The notes: generated by a model not told the origin, from the sequence alone. A stretch of DNA of 64,000 nt from Rhynchopus sp. YZ270_cl-10 (GCA_964035575.1 OZ037837.1:124001-188000), one strand, 5' to 3'; numbered from the stretch's first letter, positions 51,501-60,203 are shown. Numbers and translations: made by a program.

Positions 51501-52671
51501 GCTCTGTCCCCGAAGACAACGAACCAGCGTAACGGTACACTTGCTGGTAGACGTCCTCCCTTACCTCGGTGCTGATGGTCATGTAGTCGTAGTTGCGCTC
51601 AGTGCTGAACAAAGTCCACGTGATGACCACAGCAGTGTCACATTCAATCTTCCAGCATTCGGATTCGCGGTCCCCGTAGTTCAAGAAGCTCACCTGGCCA
51701 GTTGCAGTGTCGTTGTCAAAGACTGCCAGGTTGTTGCAGGGGGTGGTGTAAGTTCCTGGCACACGTGTGAGTGGCGCGTCTGTGGGAGGTGAGGCTGTTG
51801 GTTGCGCTGTTGGAACAGCTGTGGGTACAGCGGTGGGTTCAGCTGTCGGCGGTGCAACGGTTGGTTCTGCTGTTGGAACTGCTGTGGGTACAGCGGTGGG
51901 TTCAGCTGTGGTGAACGGCACACAGGAAAACCCTTGGGACCACACACCCGTGTCGTTGGTGTCTGCCCCCTCCTCACACTGCAGCACCCCGTCCCTGCGG
52001 TACCCCACATCACATTCTGCGTCGCAAGACTCCCCAATGAAGAAGGTTCTGTTCCCCCTGCACTCCTCCGCGTTCAGGTTGTCATAATCGGGAATGGTCC
52101 CGCAGGTGCCAACGCGAAACGCAATGTCCACGTGCACGCTGGGGCTCATCTGGCACGGGTGTCCATCAGTGCTGCCGGGCATCAGTGGGTAATCGACACC
52201 CTCTATCCAGACCTCGTGGTCGCCGACTTCATCTGACGGGATGATGATGGAATACCATGTAAACAAACTGGTGGAACTACCACATATGGGCAGAGTGTCA
52301 CTTCCCTGCGCTCTGGATCCATAGATCCCGTGGCACGTCACAGAGCTGCCACTTGGGAAGGCGTGCACGTATTGATCATCCAAATCCTCTGTGTACCCGC
52401 AGTACTCAAGGACCGAAGAGACCCCGTCCACATCGAGAGAGCTGTGATCAGGTGCGTCGCAAAACACAACTCTGCTGCTGCTGTGGTCCCCTGACGGTGT
52501 TCGCACGTGGACAACACCACGTTCATTCTCCTGTGAGTTGTGGTAAGTGGCCAGCCACAGGGTGACGTAGCCCGGCTGTGCCGACGAAACAGATGAGCAC
52601 ACGGCATTGATGTGCGCCTCCACAACACTGGCAGCCAGCATCGCAACGACACTTGCACGAAGTGCCGACAT
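45556..52671 (-). CDS. Giant secreted Sushi-CUB-WD40 protein with a Pro/Thr stalk
   Basis: A 2371-residue paralog of the gene at 31118. The signal peptide, N-domain and Sushi module (to ~250) and the C-terminal seven-bladed WD40 domain (~2057-2371) are almost identical to the short form. Between them are five CUB-like domains (~309-420, 475-580, 657-760, 849-957 and 1909-2017), each beginning CNNL(A/T)VFDNDT. A stalk of ~940 residues lies between the fourth and fifth. Most of the stalk consists of a 17-residue unit TVAPPTAEPTAGPTALP with variants (PTSVP, TTERAVSPPAGEA). Its N-terminal part has three copies of SPSLLGGGVTLIPSTMSPPT. Pro/Thr stalks of this kind are usually heavily O-glycosylated and rod-like. 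The whole reading frame is open without introns. A role in adhesion or an extracellular coat is inference. The start choice is as for the short form. Confidence 0.9.
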   Translation of the reverse strand: MSALRASVVAMLAASVVEAHINAVCSSVSSAQPGYVTLWLATYHNSQENERGVVHVRTPSGDHSSSRVVFCDAPDHSSLDVDGVSSVLEYCGYTEDLDDQYVHAFPSGSSVTCHGIYGSRAQGSDTLPICGSSTSLFTWYSIIIPSDEVGDHEVWIEGVDYPLMPGSTDGHPCQMSPSVHVDIAFRVGTCGTIPDYDNLNAEECRGNRTFFIGESCDAECDVGYRRDGVLQCEEGADTNDTGVWSQGFSCVPFTTAEPTAVPTAVPTAEPTVAPPTAEPTAVPTAVPTAQPTASPPTDAPLTRVPGTYTTPCNNLAVFDNDTATGQVSFLNYGDRESECWKIECDTAVVITWTLFSTERNYDYMTISTEVREDVYQQVYRYAGSLSSGTEHTWDGPLFMQFTSDGSVTDRGFEFDFFCAFPTEAPPTAVPTPSPPTAEPTAVPTAVPTAEPTVAPPTAEPTASPPTDAPLTRVPGTYTPCNNLAVFDNDTATGQVSFLNYGNRESECWKIECDTAVVITWTSFSTERNYDYMTISTEVREDVYQQVYRYAGSLSSGTEHTWDGPLFMQFTSDGSVTDRGFEFDFFCAFPTEAPPTAVPTPSPPTAEPTAVPTAVPTAEPTVAPPTAEPTAVPTAVPTAQPTASPPTDAPLTRVPGTYTTCNNLAVFDNDTATGQVSFLNYGNRESECWKIECDTAVVITWTLFSTERNYDYMTISTEVREDVYQQVYRYAGSLSSGTEHTWDGPLFMQFTSDGSVTERGFEFDFFCADPTEAPPTAVPTPSPPTPSPPTQSPPTPSPPSPSPPTHSPPTLSPPTTSPPTQSPPTPSPPSPAPPTLAPETAEPTASPPIYATCNNLAVFDNDTATGQVSFLNYGDRESECWKIECDTAVVITWTLFRTEHNYDYMRIIEVQDDVYRLVYRYAGSLSSGTQHTWDGPLFMQFTSGGSVTNQGFEFDFVCADPTEAPPTAVPTAVPTAEPTPSPPTPSPSLLGGGVTLIPSTMSPPTPSPPSPSPPTPSPPTPSPPTPSPATPSPPTPSPSLLGGGVTLIPSTMSPPTPSPATPSPPTPSPSLLGGGVTLIPSTMSPPTSPPTPSPPSPAPPTHSPPKPAPSTAEPTAGPTALPTVAPPTAEPTAGPTTVRAVSPPAGEATVAPPTAEPTAGPTALPTVAPPTAEPTAGPTALPTVAPPTAEPTAGPTALPTVAPPTAEPTAGPTALPTVAPPTAEPTAGPTALPTVAPPTAEPTAGPTALPTVAPPTAEPTAGPTALPTVAPPTAEPTAGPTTERAVSPPAGEATVSPPTAEPTAGPTSVPTVAPPTAEPTAGPTTERAVSPPAGEATVAPPTAEPTAGPTALPTVAPPTAEPTAGPTSVPTVAPPTAEPTAGPTTERAVSPPAGEATVAPPTAEPTAGPTSVPTVAPPTAEPTAGPTALPTVAPPTAEPTAGPTALPTVAPPTAEPTAGPTSVPTVAPPTAEPTAGPTSVPTVAPPTAEPTAGPTTERAVSPPAGEATVSPPTAEPTAGPTALPTVAPPTAEPTAGPTSVPTVAPPTAEPTAGPTTERAVSPPAGEATVAPPTAEPTAGPTSVPTVAPPTAEPTAGPTALPTVAPPTAEPTAGPTALPTVAPPTAEPTAGPTSVPTVAPPTAEPTAGPTALPTVAPPTAEPTAGPTALPTVAPPTAEPTAGPTALPTVAPPTAEPTAGPTALPTVAPPTAEPTAGPTALPTVAPPTAEPTAGPTSVPTVAPPTAEPTAGPTTERAVSPPAGEATVAPPTAEPTAGPTSVPTVAPPTAEPTAGPTALPTVAPPTAEPTAGPTALPTVAPPTAEPTAGPTTERAVSPPAGEATVAPPTAEPTAGPTALPTVAPPTAEPTAGPTTERAVSPPAGEATVSPPTAQPTASPPTDVPPTRVPGTYTPCNNLTVFDNDTTTGQVSFLNYGNRESECWKIECDTTVVITWTSFSTQRNYDYMTINTEVRDDVYQQVYRYAGSLSSGTEHTWDGPLFMQFTSDGSVTYTGFEFDFVCADPTEAPPTAVPTPAPLTDVPATRVPYVQPECVAVDTVTKPCGSLVSRACAYEVKHPARLLSVAFSGDGSRVATGAADRVVRVFSAQTGLQMAQLGCADGFKVYDIAFSPNNSLVALAGEGGRVVVCDAATGVLEATLVDLSHSRGRPVTSVQFSDNGRYVVSGGGSDPHTRVFDLLASDVTDPSTVIQHHARGAAFDTVGNFLATVWGTEVGEVTSVWSLSGSGTVSVSEVPSVRVRVKALAFSRDQELMRGMEDGWVRVTRWSGGSIAVGRPVEHFAVKMPSGAVHDSRYSRDGSLLAAVGEGDVMVWSKSGTLVADLLGHSAAVVARVAFAPDNARLATASSDGTLIVWTL
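46990..49350 (-). repeat. 51-bp coding minisatellite (Pro/Thr stalk)
   Basis: About 40-45 units of 51 bp, plus longer variant units of 78 bp. They are nearly identical at the DNA level, and the unit multiple of three preserves the frame. Several other frames on both strands are also stop-free over 2.4-2.9 kb because the unit lacks stops. Those frames are not genes. Confidence 0.95.
49420..49745 (-). repeat. Three spaced copies of a coding block (SLLGGGVTLIPSTMSPPT)
   Basis: GGAATCAATGTCAC(A/G)CCTCC followed by GCCAAGCAGAGACGGCGACG appears at 49436, 49526 and 49682 on the plus strand, between Pro/Ser-rich SPPTP repeats. Confidence 0.85.
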
Positions 52672-52855
52672 CCTTTTGTCTTTACGCTCTCTTCTGCTTC
52701 TTTCTTTCTTTATTTATTTACTATGTGTTTGATGATCTGTGGAGGCTGTGTGTGTGGGTGTGTCGCAGAAGTTACTAAACCCCTACCACTGGCCCCAGTG
52801 TGTCGTTCCCTCACACTCAAAACATACATGAGAGAAGAACACAAATCCTGCTGAA
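52672..52855 (-). repeat. 5' flank shared with the short CUB-WD40 gene
   Basis: Matches 33875-34045. Similarity ends at about 52855, which is the upstream edge of the duplication. Confidence 0.8.
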
Positions 52856-52859
52856 GCAA

Positions 52860-53348
52860 TGTGGTGAGATCAACATGCAAACAAACGACAAATAAATAGA
52901 GAAGAGGGGAACCTTCAAGGGGGGTGTGTTTCATTTTACGTTTTACCTTTTTCGCGACCTAATTCCACCCATTTGGTTGCAGTGATATTACGACCAGATG
53001 TCCTTCCATAATAGTATACAAGCTAGTAGCGAAGGGGCTAAAGAGTGGGGGCATGAGAACAGATAGAACCTTTCCGGTGATTGATACATTTTCATCGCTC
53101 ATACAAAAAGAAAAGTACGTGGAAGTCAGTAGAGAAAATAAAGGTAGCCTGATTGAGTGAAGAAAAAAAACAAAAACTGCAGAAATCTGGGAGACTGCGA
53201 AAGTCTAATTTTGAATGTCTCTTTATTGAGAGGTCCCATCTAACGTAGACAGATGATGGGTGTGGTGAGCATGAGAGAGAGTATGGTCGCGAAAGGTGTG
53301 TGATGACGCAGAAGACGTAGGGGGTGCCCTTGAAGGGTTTGCGTATGA
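52860..53348. other. Spacer, 3' flank of ankyrin copy 1
   Basis: No gene seen. From about 53148 (AGCCTGATTGAGTGAAG) to the stop, the sequence resembles 58031-58173 downstream of ankyrin copy 2. Confidence 0.5.
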
Positions 53349-54767
53349 CTAGTCGCCTGAAACGCTACCTGGAGAAGGTGGCATGTCGTCGTCAATGCTC
53401 TCCAGGTCCGCCCCAGCATCAATGAGCACCCGCATCACATTGGGATGCGATTCGTCCGCCGCTCTCTGCAACGCAGTGAGGTTGTTCGATCCTTGGTGGT
53501 TCACATCCACCTCCGGAAAGCCCACAAGATAGCGCACAGTCCTGGTACACCCGGCACATGCCGCAAAGATAAGACACGTGTCACCTTCGTTGTCTGTGAC
53601 AGACACTCCCGCACCTGCTCTGACCAACATCTTCACAATCGCGAGTTCCCCCTGATGGCAGGCCGAGTGTAGAGGTGAATGCCCCATATCGTCCTTTGCC
53701 TCGATGTCTGCCCCTGCATCAATGAGCACCTCCAGCACCTCTGCACGCTTACTGTTCACTGCGTGGTGCAATGCAGTGCACCCGGTGCTGGACTCCGCCT
53801 TGTCCACCTCGACCTCCGGCATGCACAGAAGAGTACGCACAGTGTCAGTGTGTCCTAAGGCTGACGCATGGATAAGACCTGTTCGACCTGTGACGTCTGT
53901 GACATGCACACTCGCACCTGCTCTGACCAACAGATTCACATTCGCTGCATTCCCTGAAATACTAGCCTTGAGCAGAGGCGACCGTTCCGTACATCTGTCC
54001 TTTGCCTCGATGTCTGCCCCTGCGTCAATAAGCGCACGCACCACATCAGTGTGCCTATGCTGCAACGCACAGTGCAACGCTGTGCTCCCTTCCTGGTTTG
54101 CGAAATTCACTTCCACCTGCGGCAAGCCAACAAGATAGCGCACAATATCGCTGTATCCGTAGTACGCCGCAAGAATAAGACACGTCCATCCTTGGTTGTC
54201 TGTGACACTCACTCCCGCACCTGCCTCTACCAGCAGCTTCACATTCGCCCCTTCTCCTGACATAGTCGCAAAGTACAGTGGCTCATCCCCCTCTTCATTT
54301 CGCGTCTCGACGTCTGCCCCTGAATCAACGAACACCTGACACACTGCAGGGTCCTCCCACATGGCTGGACAGGAAAATGGTGTACCGCCTTTGCCGTCGT
54401 TGTGCTCGAGCGGGACAAACGCGACGTTGCTGCAGACTGACTTCCAATGCTGCAAGAGGACCTCCGTGCACGCAACGTGGTCTGCATGGACACACTCACT
54501 CAGCAAGATCCCAAAGCCCACCTGCGTTGTATCAACGTACGGAAGAAGCAGTGCAAGGCATTCATCGTGGTTCCCTCTGCATGCCTCGTGTGCAGCATCG
54601 AAGACAAGTGTTTGACAGTCTTTGTCTGGGAAGAGCTTCTCAAGTCCCGCCCGCACGGCAGCAGTGTCACCGTTCCTCGCAGCCTCCACCAAGACCTCGT
54701 CTGCGGAAAGCTGTCTTCTCTCCGGTGCGTTCTCGTCTGATGTGTTGTCTGCGTGTGGTTTCGACAT
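53349..54767 (-). CDS. Ankyrin-repeat protein, copy 1
   Basis: A 472-residue protein. The N-terminus is charged and Cys-poor (MSKPHADNTSDENAPERRQL). Residues ~25-130 are a helical capping region with weak ankyrin character (CRGNHDECLALLLPYVDTTQ). Residues ~145-460 hold about ten canonical ankyrin repeats (GWTCLILAAYYGYSDIVRYL, GSTALHCALQHRHTDVVRAL, GHSPLHSACHQGELAIVKML). There is no signal peptide, membrane segment or catalytic domain, so it is a soluble scaffold or regulator of unknown partner. The start at 54767 lies 24 nt after an ACAG. The last ~70 residues and residues ~50-105 are nearly identical to copy 2, while the intervening repeats differ, which points to gene conversion at the ends. 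Confidence 0.85.
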   Translation of the reverse strand: MSKPHADNTSDENAPERRQLSADEVLVEAARNGDTAAVRAGLEKLFPDKDCQTLVFDAAHEACRGNHDECLALLLPYVDTTQVGFGILLSECVHADHVACTEVLLQHWKSVCSNVAFVPLEHNDGKGGTPFSCPAMWEDPAVCQVFVDSGADVETRNEEGDEPLYFATMSGEGANVKLLVEAGAGVSVTDNQGWTCLILAAYYGYSDIVRYLVGLPQVEVNFANQEGSTALHCALQHRHTDVVRALIDAGADIEAKDRCTERSPLLKASISGNAANVNLLVRAGASVHVTDVTGRTGLIHASALGHTDTVRTLLCMPEVEVDKAESSTGCTALHHAVNSKRAEVLEVLIDAGADIEAKDDMGHSPLHSACHQGELAIVKMLVRAGAGVSVTDNEGDTCLIFAACAGCTRTVRYLVGFPEVDVNHQGSNNLTALQRAADESHPNVMRVLIDAGADLESIDDDMPPSPGSVSGD

Positions 54768-54789
54768 GGTTTGTGTGTATCGTTGTTTG

Positions 54790-56330
54790 TTCTGTTTGTA
54801 TGTTCAAACACATTATTTGTGGCAACCAGAACAGGTCGTCGACTCAGGGGGGTAGGTAAACGCATTCATTGACCCTTTCTCATACAGGAGCTGAACGTGA
54901 AGCAAAGGCTGGCGGCCACGAAGCTACCACCTGCTTTATGCCCCATGTGGTCACATGGACAGACCTCTACCTCCCTGCGCTGCATTCCCTCATCCCCACT
55001 GCAAGGAGGACTTCAAGATCCACCTGTCAAACATAAGCAATGCACGGGATGGCAACACTCTCCAACGTTGGGAACCTCACCATTGCGACTAACAGTCTCG
55101 GTACTACGACACCGCACGACAAGGCGCCAAAGCCCTTACCACGCGGTGACAGGAGCTCATGAACATCACAGTTCTGGGGCTCTACGGCCAGGACCTACAG
55201 AGACACTGCATCGCGTCTGCTTCGCATCTGGTTTGAAAAAAGTCATCCAACGACGTCTGATGCCACATAACACGAAAGGGGGAGAGTTGCGGGAGAAGGA
55301 GGGAGAGGGGGTCTTTGTTCAGTTTGGTAAGCTGCCCACTGTCATACGTGGCTGAAACAAAAGGGCTACGATCTTGTACGTGACATGCCATGATACATGT
55401 AAAGTTGTTAACAGATAAAACAACGTGATTCATCACATCAGTTTACATGCCATCGATTAATCATGTCATTTTCACGTAACATGTCATGTCCTTCCGTATA
55501 CAAGATCGTAGTGACGGGGCAAAAGAGGGGGAGGATGAAGACAGATAAAAGCTATCCACAAAAGGTGATTGCTGCATTTTCACAGAAAAGTATGTGAAAT
55601 GCAGTACAAATAACCGTGGGTAAAGAGAAAATGAGGGCAGCCTGGTGATCATGCAGGCCATATCCTAAATCGGGATTTTTTTGGAAAATTTTCAAAAACT
55701 GGATCCAGAATTTTTCTCCGGGAAAAAAAAAATTTTCCAGAAAAAAAACCCATTCCGAGCTTTCTCCCCCGCGTTGGCGGGGCATCTCCCCTCCGTTGGC
55801 GGGGCATGTCCTCATATATTGCAAACAAGACACAATAAAGAGTACTTGAAACGTGGTGAAACGCAGCTCCAATAAATCATTAGGATAAATCCCACCCTTC
55901 TTTTTTCTTTTTTTTCCAGTGTTTCCCAGCTTCTCACCTAACTCTGAAAATAGGTGAGATTTTGCGGTTTTGCGGGTTTTGGTAAAGGTGTGGCGAGCCC
56001 GGGCGCGCTTCGCGCGCCCGGGTACCCACCTTAGCTCAAGTTGGGGGCCTCCGGCGGAATGTGAGAATTCCTCGGAGTTCGGCACTTCATTGATATTTGC
56101 ACCAGGCACGCGTGGTACACGAATTATCAGTAACCTCAGTACATTTACAAAATAAACGGCAGGCATGGCACCCAAGCGAAGCCACGGTACGCAACATTTC
56201 TAAAAATTGTTGACATAAATGTCACTGTCGTTGGAAGATTGGGGGGTCAGCTTGTTTTTGTGCCAAAATTTTTCCAGCACTGCTGACCAGGGACATTGGG
56301 AACATAGGGATTTTTGCGGAGCAAAAAAAA
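54790..56330. other. Intergenic, no supported gene
   Basis: A long minus-strand frame at 55552-56175 has no recognisable domain and runs through homopolymers, so it is not called. A perfect palindrome CCCGGGCGCGC-TTC-GCGCGCCCGGG lies at 55998-56022. The unit CGTTGGCGGGGCATCTCCCC is nearly duplicated at 55774-55812. Confidence 0.4.
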
Positions 56331-56332
56331 AA

Positions 56333-57660
56333 CAAGTAATTGCTATCGGAAAAAAAACGGGGTGTGGTGTGGAACTCCATCCTGTAGAAATAATCTACAA
56401 CACGCCCAGCATTCTGCTCTTCTGCAGGTATGCTAACGCTCTTCGTACGCTGCCAGACCCACTGGGACGCCAGCATCTGAAACGTTCAAGAAGGGGGGCT
56501 GTCCTCTTCGTCCAGCACCATCTGCTCGATAGCGTTGTTGGACGCCCGCTCGGCAGGCTCGGCGTGGTCCAGCTCGTTTTTGCCCACAGGCTCCCCACAT
56601 TGTCGTCGTCGTTGGAGCAGTGCGGAAGGAACACAGAATGCACAGACTACAACACATCGATCACACCAGGCGCATCAGCACCTCCACCAAATCGCCAGGA
56701 TGCTACGGTGGTTTCGAAAATCGCGCGGAGTTTTCCACAGCACACCCCGCTTTTTTCTTAGCAATTACTTGTCCTTGTTGTTATTGTTGTTTTCAACCAC
56801 CTTCCTTCAACCCTTGTAGGATCAGTTGTTATTTTTTTCGCGAAAACATGAAATTACACATTTCAAGAGAACAAATTAAAAAGGGTCCTTATTTGCATTT
56901 TTGGGCTCCGCCCGTGCAGTGGTGGGGTCAATCTCGAAAATTGGACAATTTTTTGATCACTTAAATTTTGAGAAATATGAGCCCGGTTCCTTATACGTGG
57001 GGCCCATTTTTGGCTAAAATTTTCCTCAAAATCTGGTTTTGTAAAATTGACCCTTTACTCCCCCCCCACATCGATTTCAATACTATACCTTACTTCACCT
57101 ACGGTTACCCTTACAGGGGGGTGAAGGAAGGTAAGTTGAAAAGGGTCCTTATTTGCATTTTTGGGCTCCGCCCGTGCAGTGGTGGGGTCAATCTCGAAAA
57201 TTGGACAATTTTTTGATCACTTAAATTTTGAGAAATATGAGCCCGGTTCCTTATACGTGGGGCCCATTTTCGGCTAAAATTTTCCTCAAAATCTGGTTTT
57301 GTAAAATTGACCCTTTACTCCCCCCCCACATCGATTTCAATACTATACCTTACTTCACCTACGGTTACCCTTACAGGGGGGTGAAGGAAGGTAAGTTGAA
57401 AAGGGTCCTTATTTGCATTTTTGGGCTCCGCCCGTGCAGTGGTGGGGTCAATCTCGAAAATTGGACAATTTTTTGATCACTTAAATTTTGAGAAATATGA
57501 GCCCGGTTCCTTATACGTGGGGCCCATTTTTGGCTAAAATTTTCCTCAAAATCTGGTTTTGTAAAATTGACCCTTTACTCCCCCCCCACATCGATTTCAA
57601 TACTATACCTTACTTCACCTACGGTTACCCTTACAGGGGGGTGAAGGAAGGTAAGTTGAA
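56333..57660. mobile_element. Composite repeat element E1, long copy with three internal 260-bp repeats
   Basis: The left end is CAAGTAATTGCT and the right end GGTAAGTTGAA, flanked by A-runs. Part one (56333-56772) is bounded by ACAAGTAATTGCTA and its complement TAGCAATTACTTGT. Part two starts near 56789 with GTTTTCAACCACCTTCCTTC and ends with the imperfect complement GAAGGAAGGTAAGTTGAAAA. Part two contains three tandem 260-bp units (starting about 56880, 57140 and 57400). The second copy, 60485-61290, has the same parts but one unit. On the minus strand part one carries a short acidic frame (NNAIEQMVLDEEDSP is clear in the second copy) that may be a captured gene piece. Confidence 0.7.
56880..57660. 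repeat. 260-bp tandem repeat, three units
   Basis: Each unit runs from AAGGGTCCTTATTTGCATTT to GAAGGAAGGTAAGTTGAA and is nearly identical to the others. They differ at a TTTTTGG/TTTTCGG position. Confidence 0.95.
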
Positions 57661-57664
57661 AACA

Positions 57665-58173
57665 AACAAATGGCGCCATTTGTTCGCGAAAAAAATTTAG
57701 GGTACGGTGTAAAAATCTATCTTTTTACACCACATAGTCACACACCGAACCCTTTTTTGCGGAGCAAAAAAGGAAAAATGGCGCCGCAGGCAAAAAAAAA
57801 TTGAGGTACAGCCTGGATGGTGCGGTCAGCAACCCAGTTTCATGGTACTCCCGTGGTTCAACCATGATTTTTTCCCCCCGGGGCCCCCCCGCCACACTGG
57901 GCCACGGGAAAATTATTTTTCCCGAAATTTTTTCAAAACTCGGATCCAGAAATCAGGGAAAAAAAAAAAACGGGAAAAAAGTATGAAAACCCCCGGAAAA
58001 AAGTGGGATCCAGAATCCAGATTAGGAAATAGCCTGATCATGTGAAGAAAAAAAAACAAAACTGCAGCCATACGATGATGGTTGTGGCGAGCACATGAGA
58101 GAGAGTATAGGTCACGAAAGGTGTGTGATGACGCAGAAGACGTAGGGGGTGCTCTTGAAGGGTTTGCGTATGA
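57665..58173. other. Spacer, 3' flank of ankyrin copy 2
   Basis: Poly-A/C/G runs and a CTGGATCCAGA-like piece resembling 55690-55740. From 58031 it resembles the 3' flank of ankyrin copy 1. No gene seen. Confidence 0.4.
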
Positions 58174-59592
58174 CTAGTCGCCTGAAACGCTACCTGGAGA
58201 AGGTGGCATGTCGTCGTCAATGCTCTCCAGGTCCGCCCCAGCATCAATGAGCACCCGCATCACATTGGGATGCGATTCGTCCGCCGCTCTCTGCAACGCA
58301 GTGAGGTTGTTCGATCCTTGGTGGTTCACATCCACCTCCGGCAAGCCCACAAGATAGCGCACAGTCCTGGTACACCCGGCACACGCCGCAAGGATAAGAC
58401 ACGTGTCACCTTCGTTGTCTGTGACAGACACTCCCGCACCTGCTCTGACCAACATCTTCACATCTGCGAGTTCCCCGTTCTCGCAGGCGTTGTGCAGAGC
58501 CGTACGTCCCATGTCGCCCTTTACATCCACGTCTGCCCCTGCATCAATGAGCACCTGCACTACTTCAGGAAATAATTTTTGACCTGAAACGTGCAACGCA
58601 GTGAAGCCCTCGGTCGAACTGTGATCCACGTCCACCTCCGGCATGCACAGAAGATAGCGCACAGTCTCGATGCGTCCAAAATAGGCCGCAAGGATAAGAC
58701 ACGTGTCACCTTCGTTGTCTGTGACACACACTCCCGCACCTGCTCTGACCAACAGCTTTACGCAATCGAGTGCACCTGACAGGCTGGCCAAGAGCAGAGG
58801 CGTACGTCCCCGATCGTCTTCAATTGCCTCGACGTCTGCCCCTGCATCAATGAGCACCTCCACCACTGCGGGTTGGTTTTCTTGCCCTGCAAAGTGCAAC
58901 GCAGTGTAGCCTTCTTCTTCTGCATGATTCACGTCCACTTCAGGAAAGGCCACAAGATAGCGCACAATCTCGACGTATCCAAAATAGGCGGCAAGGGTAA
59001 GACAATTGTCACCATCTTCGTCTGTGACACGCACTCCCGCACCTGCTTTGACCAACATCTTCACAACCGCGAGTTCCCCATAACTGCTAGCCTTGAGCAG
59101 AGGCGTTCGTCCATCCTCGTCTGTTATTTCGATGTCTGCCCCTGAATCAATGAACACCTGACACACTGCAGGGTCCTCCCACATGGCTGGACAGACATCT
59201 TGCTGGTTGGATGCTTCCCGGACAAACGCGACGTTGCTGCAGACATACTTCCAATGCTGCAAGAGGACCTCCGTGCACGCAACGTGGTCTGCGTGGACAC
59301 ACTCACTCAGCAAGATCCCAAAGCCCACCTGCGTTGTATCAACGTACGGAAGAAGCAGTGCAAGGCATTCATCGTGGTTCCCTCTGCATGCCTCGTGTGC
59401 AGCATCGAAGACCACTGTTTGACAGTCTTTGTCTTCGCTGAGATTGGCACGCAGCTTCTCAAGCCCCCGCCTCGCAGCATCAGTGTCACCATTTTTCACA
59501 GACTCGAGAAAGACCTCGTCTGCAGAAGGCTGTCGCTGTCCTCTCTGAGGAGCGTTGTCGTCCGGCATGCTGTATGCGTGTTGCTCCGACAT
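58174..59592 (-). CDS. Ankyrin-repeat protein, copy 2
   Basis: A 472-residue paralog of the gene at 53349, of equal length but with different central repeats (GRTPLLKASSYGELAVVKML, GYTALHFAGQENQPAVVEVL, GDTCLILAAYFGRIETVRYL). The N-terminal capping region (CQTVVFDAAHEACRGNHDEC) and the final repeats through DMPPSPGSVSGD are nearly identical to copy 1. The start at 59592 opens MSEQHAYSMPDDNAPQRGQR and lies 17 nt after GACACAG. Codons further upstream are in frame but lie before that site. It is a soluble intracellular scaffold by inference. Confidence 0.85.
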   Translation of the reverse strand: MSEQHAYSMPDDNAPQRGQRQPSADEVFLESVKNGDTDAARRGLEKLRANLSEDKDCQTVVFDAAHEACRGNHDECLALLLPYVDTTQVGFGILLSECVHADHVACTEVLLQHWKYVCSNVAFVREASNQQDVCPAMWEDPAVCQVFIDSGADIEITDEDGRTPLLKASSYGELAVVKMLVKAGAGVRVTDEDGDNCLTLAAYFGYVEIVRYLVAFPEVDVNHAEEEGYTALHFAGQENQPAVVEVLIDAGADVEAIEDDRGRTPLLLASLSGALDCVKLLVRAGAGVCVTDNEGDTCLILAAYFGRIETVRYLLCMPEVDVDHSSTEGFTALHVSGQKLFPEVVQVLIDAGADVDVKGDMGRTALHNACENGELADVKMLVRAGAGVSVTDNEGDTCLILAACAGCTRTVRYLVGLPEVDVNHQGSNNLTALQRAADESHPNVMRVLIDAGADLESIDDDMPPSPGSVSGD

Positions 59593-59614
59593 TGTCCGTT
59601 TGTGTGTTCCTGTG

Positions 59615-60040
59615 TCTTTTGTGTCGGTATATTTATGGTGCTGTTGCAACAGTTTTAAAGCTAAAGGGGAAGGCGAGTGGAGGCTGAGAAAAGCATAGGT
59701 AGAGGAGGTCGTGTACCATGCATGCATGTGTAAAAAGCGCGTAAAAAGACTCTTGCAAACCCACGAAACCCCAAAACCTGAAAAATCGCACCCCTGAAAA
59801 GGGGGTACACATTTACCCTGGCTTTTATTTTTCCTTCCTTCAAAACTTCACACACAACGCTTTTGGTTTTTGGAAGACACACAAGGTGCCAGGTTCTATG
59901 ATATGCACGGAACCACCCTGCACCTGTTTGTCATATATATTGTTTCCCGTGCAATACATGAGGAAACGTTTCGCGTCGAAACTAGGGGTTTTTGAAGAAG
60001 AAAGCAGGGAGCGGAGGGAGGGAAAGCTTTTTGATAAAAA
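59615..60040. other. Intergenic, no gene seen
   Basis: 5' flank of ankyrin copy 2. No coding or RNA gene recognised. Confidence 0.4.
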
Positions 60041-60041
60041 T

Positions 60042-60190
60042 TAGCGAGATACAAAAACCAGCGCGTGTGGAAGAAAAAAGGAGAGGAAGATATTTTTTCT
60101 GATTCAAAGTGGTGTTTACGTTTTGGGTACGGGGCGGAGAATAAAATCTGTTCGATAAAAGAAACGCGAGCTTATTGTTTTATCTTGTTC
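60042..60190. repeat. Dispersed repeat family R1, copy 4 (full length)
   Basis: Contains both the upstream part (GCGAGATACAAAAACCAGCG) and the core (GGGTACGGGGCGGAGAATAA). Together with copy 3 it defines the repeat length of about 150 bp. Confidence 0.65.
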
Positions 60191-60203
60191 ACTTTAATGA
60201 CTA

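Noticed and set aside
55552-56175. Minus-strand 207-codon frame
   Set aside because: It runs through A/T homopolymers and a GC palindrome and has no recognisable domain, so it is probably a chance frame.
56760-57660. Regular 260-bp repeats as a CRISPR-like array
   Set aside because: The units are contiguous with no unique spacers, and the DNA is eukaryotic.
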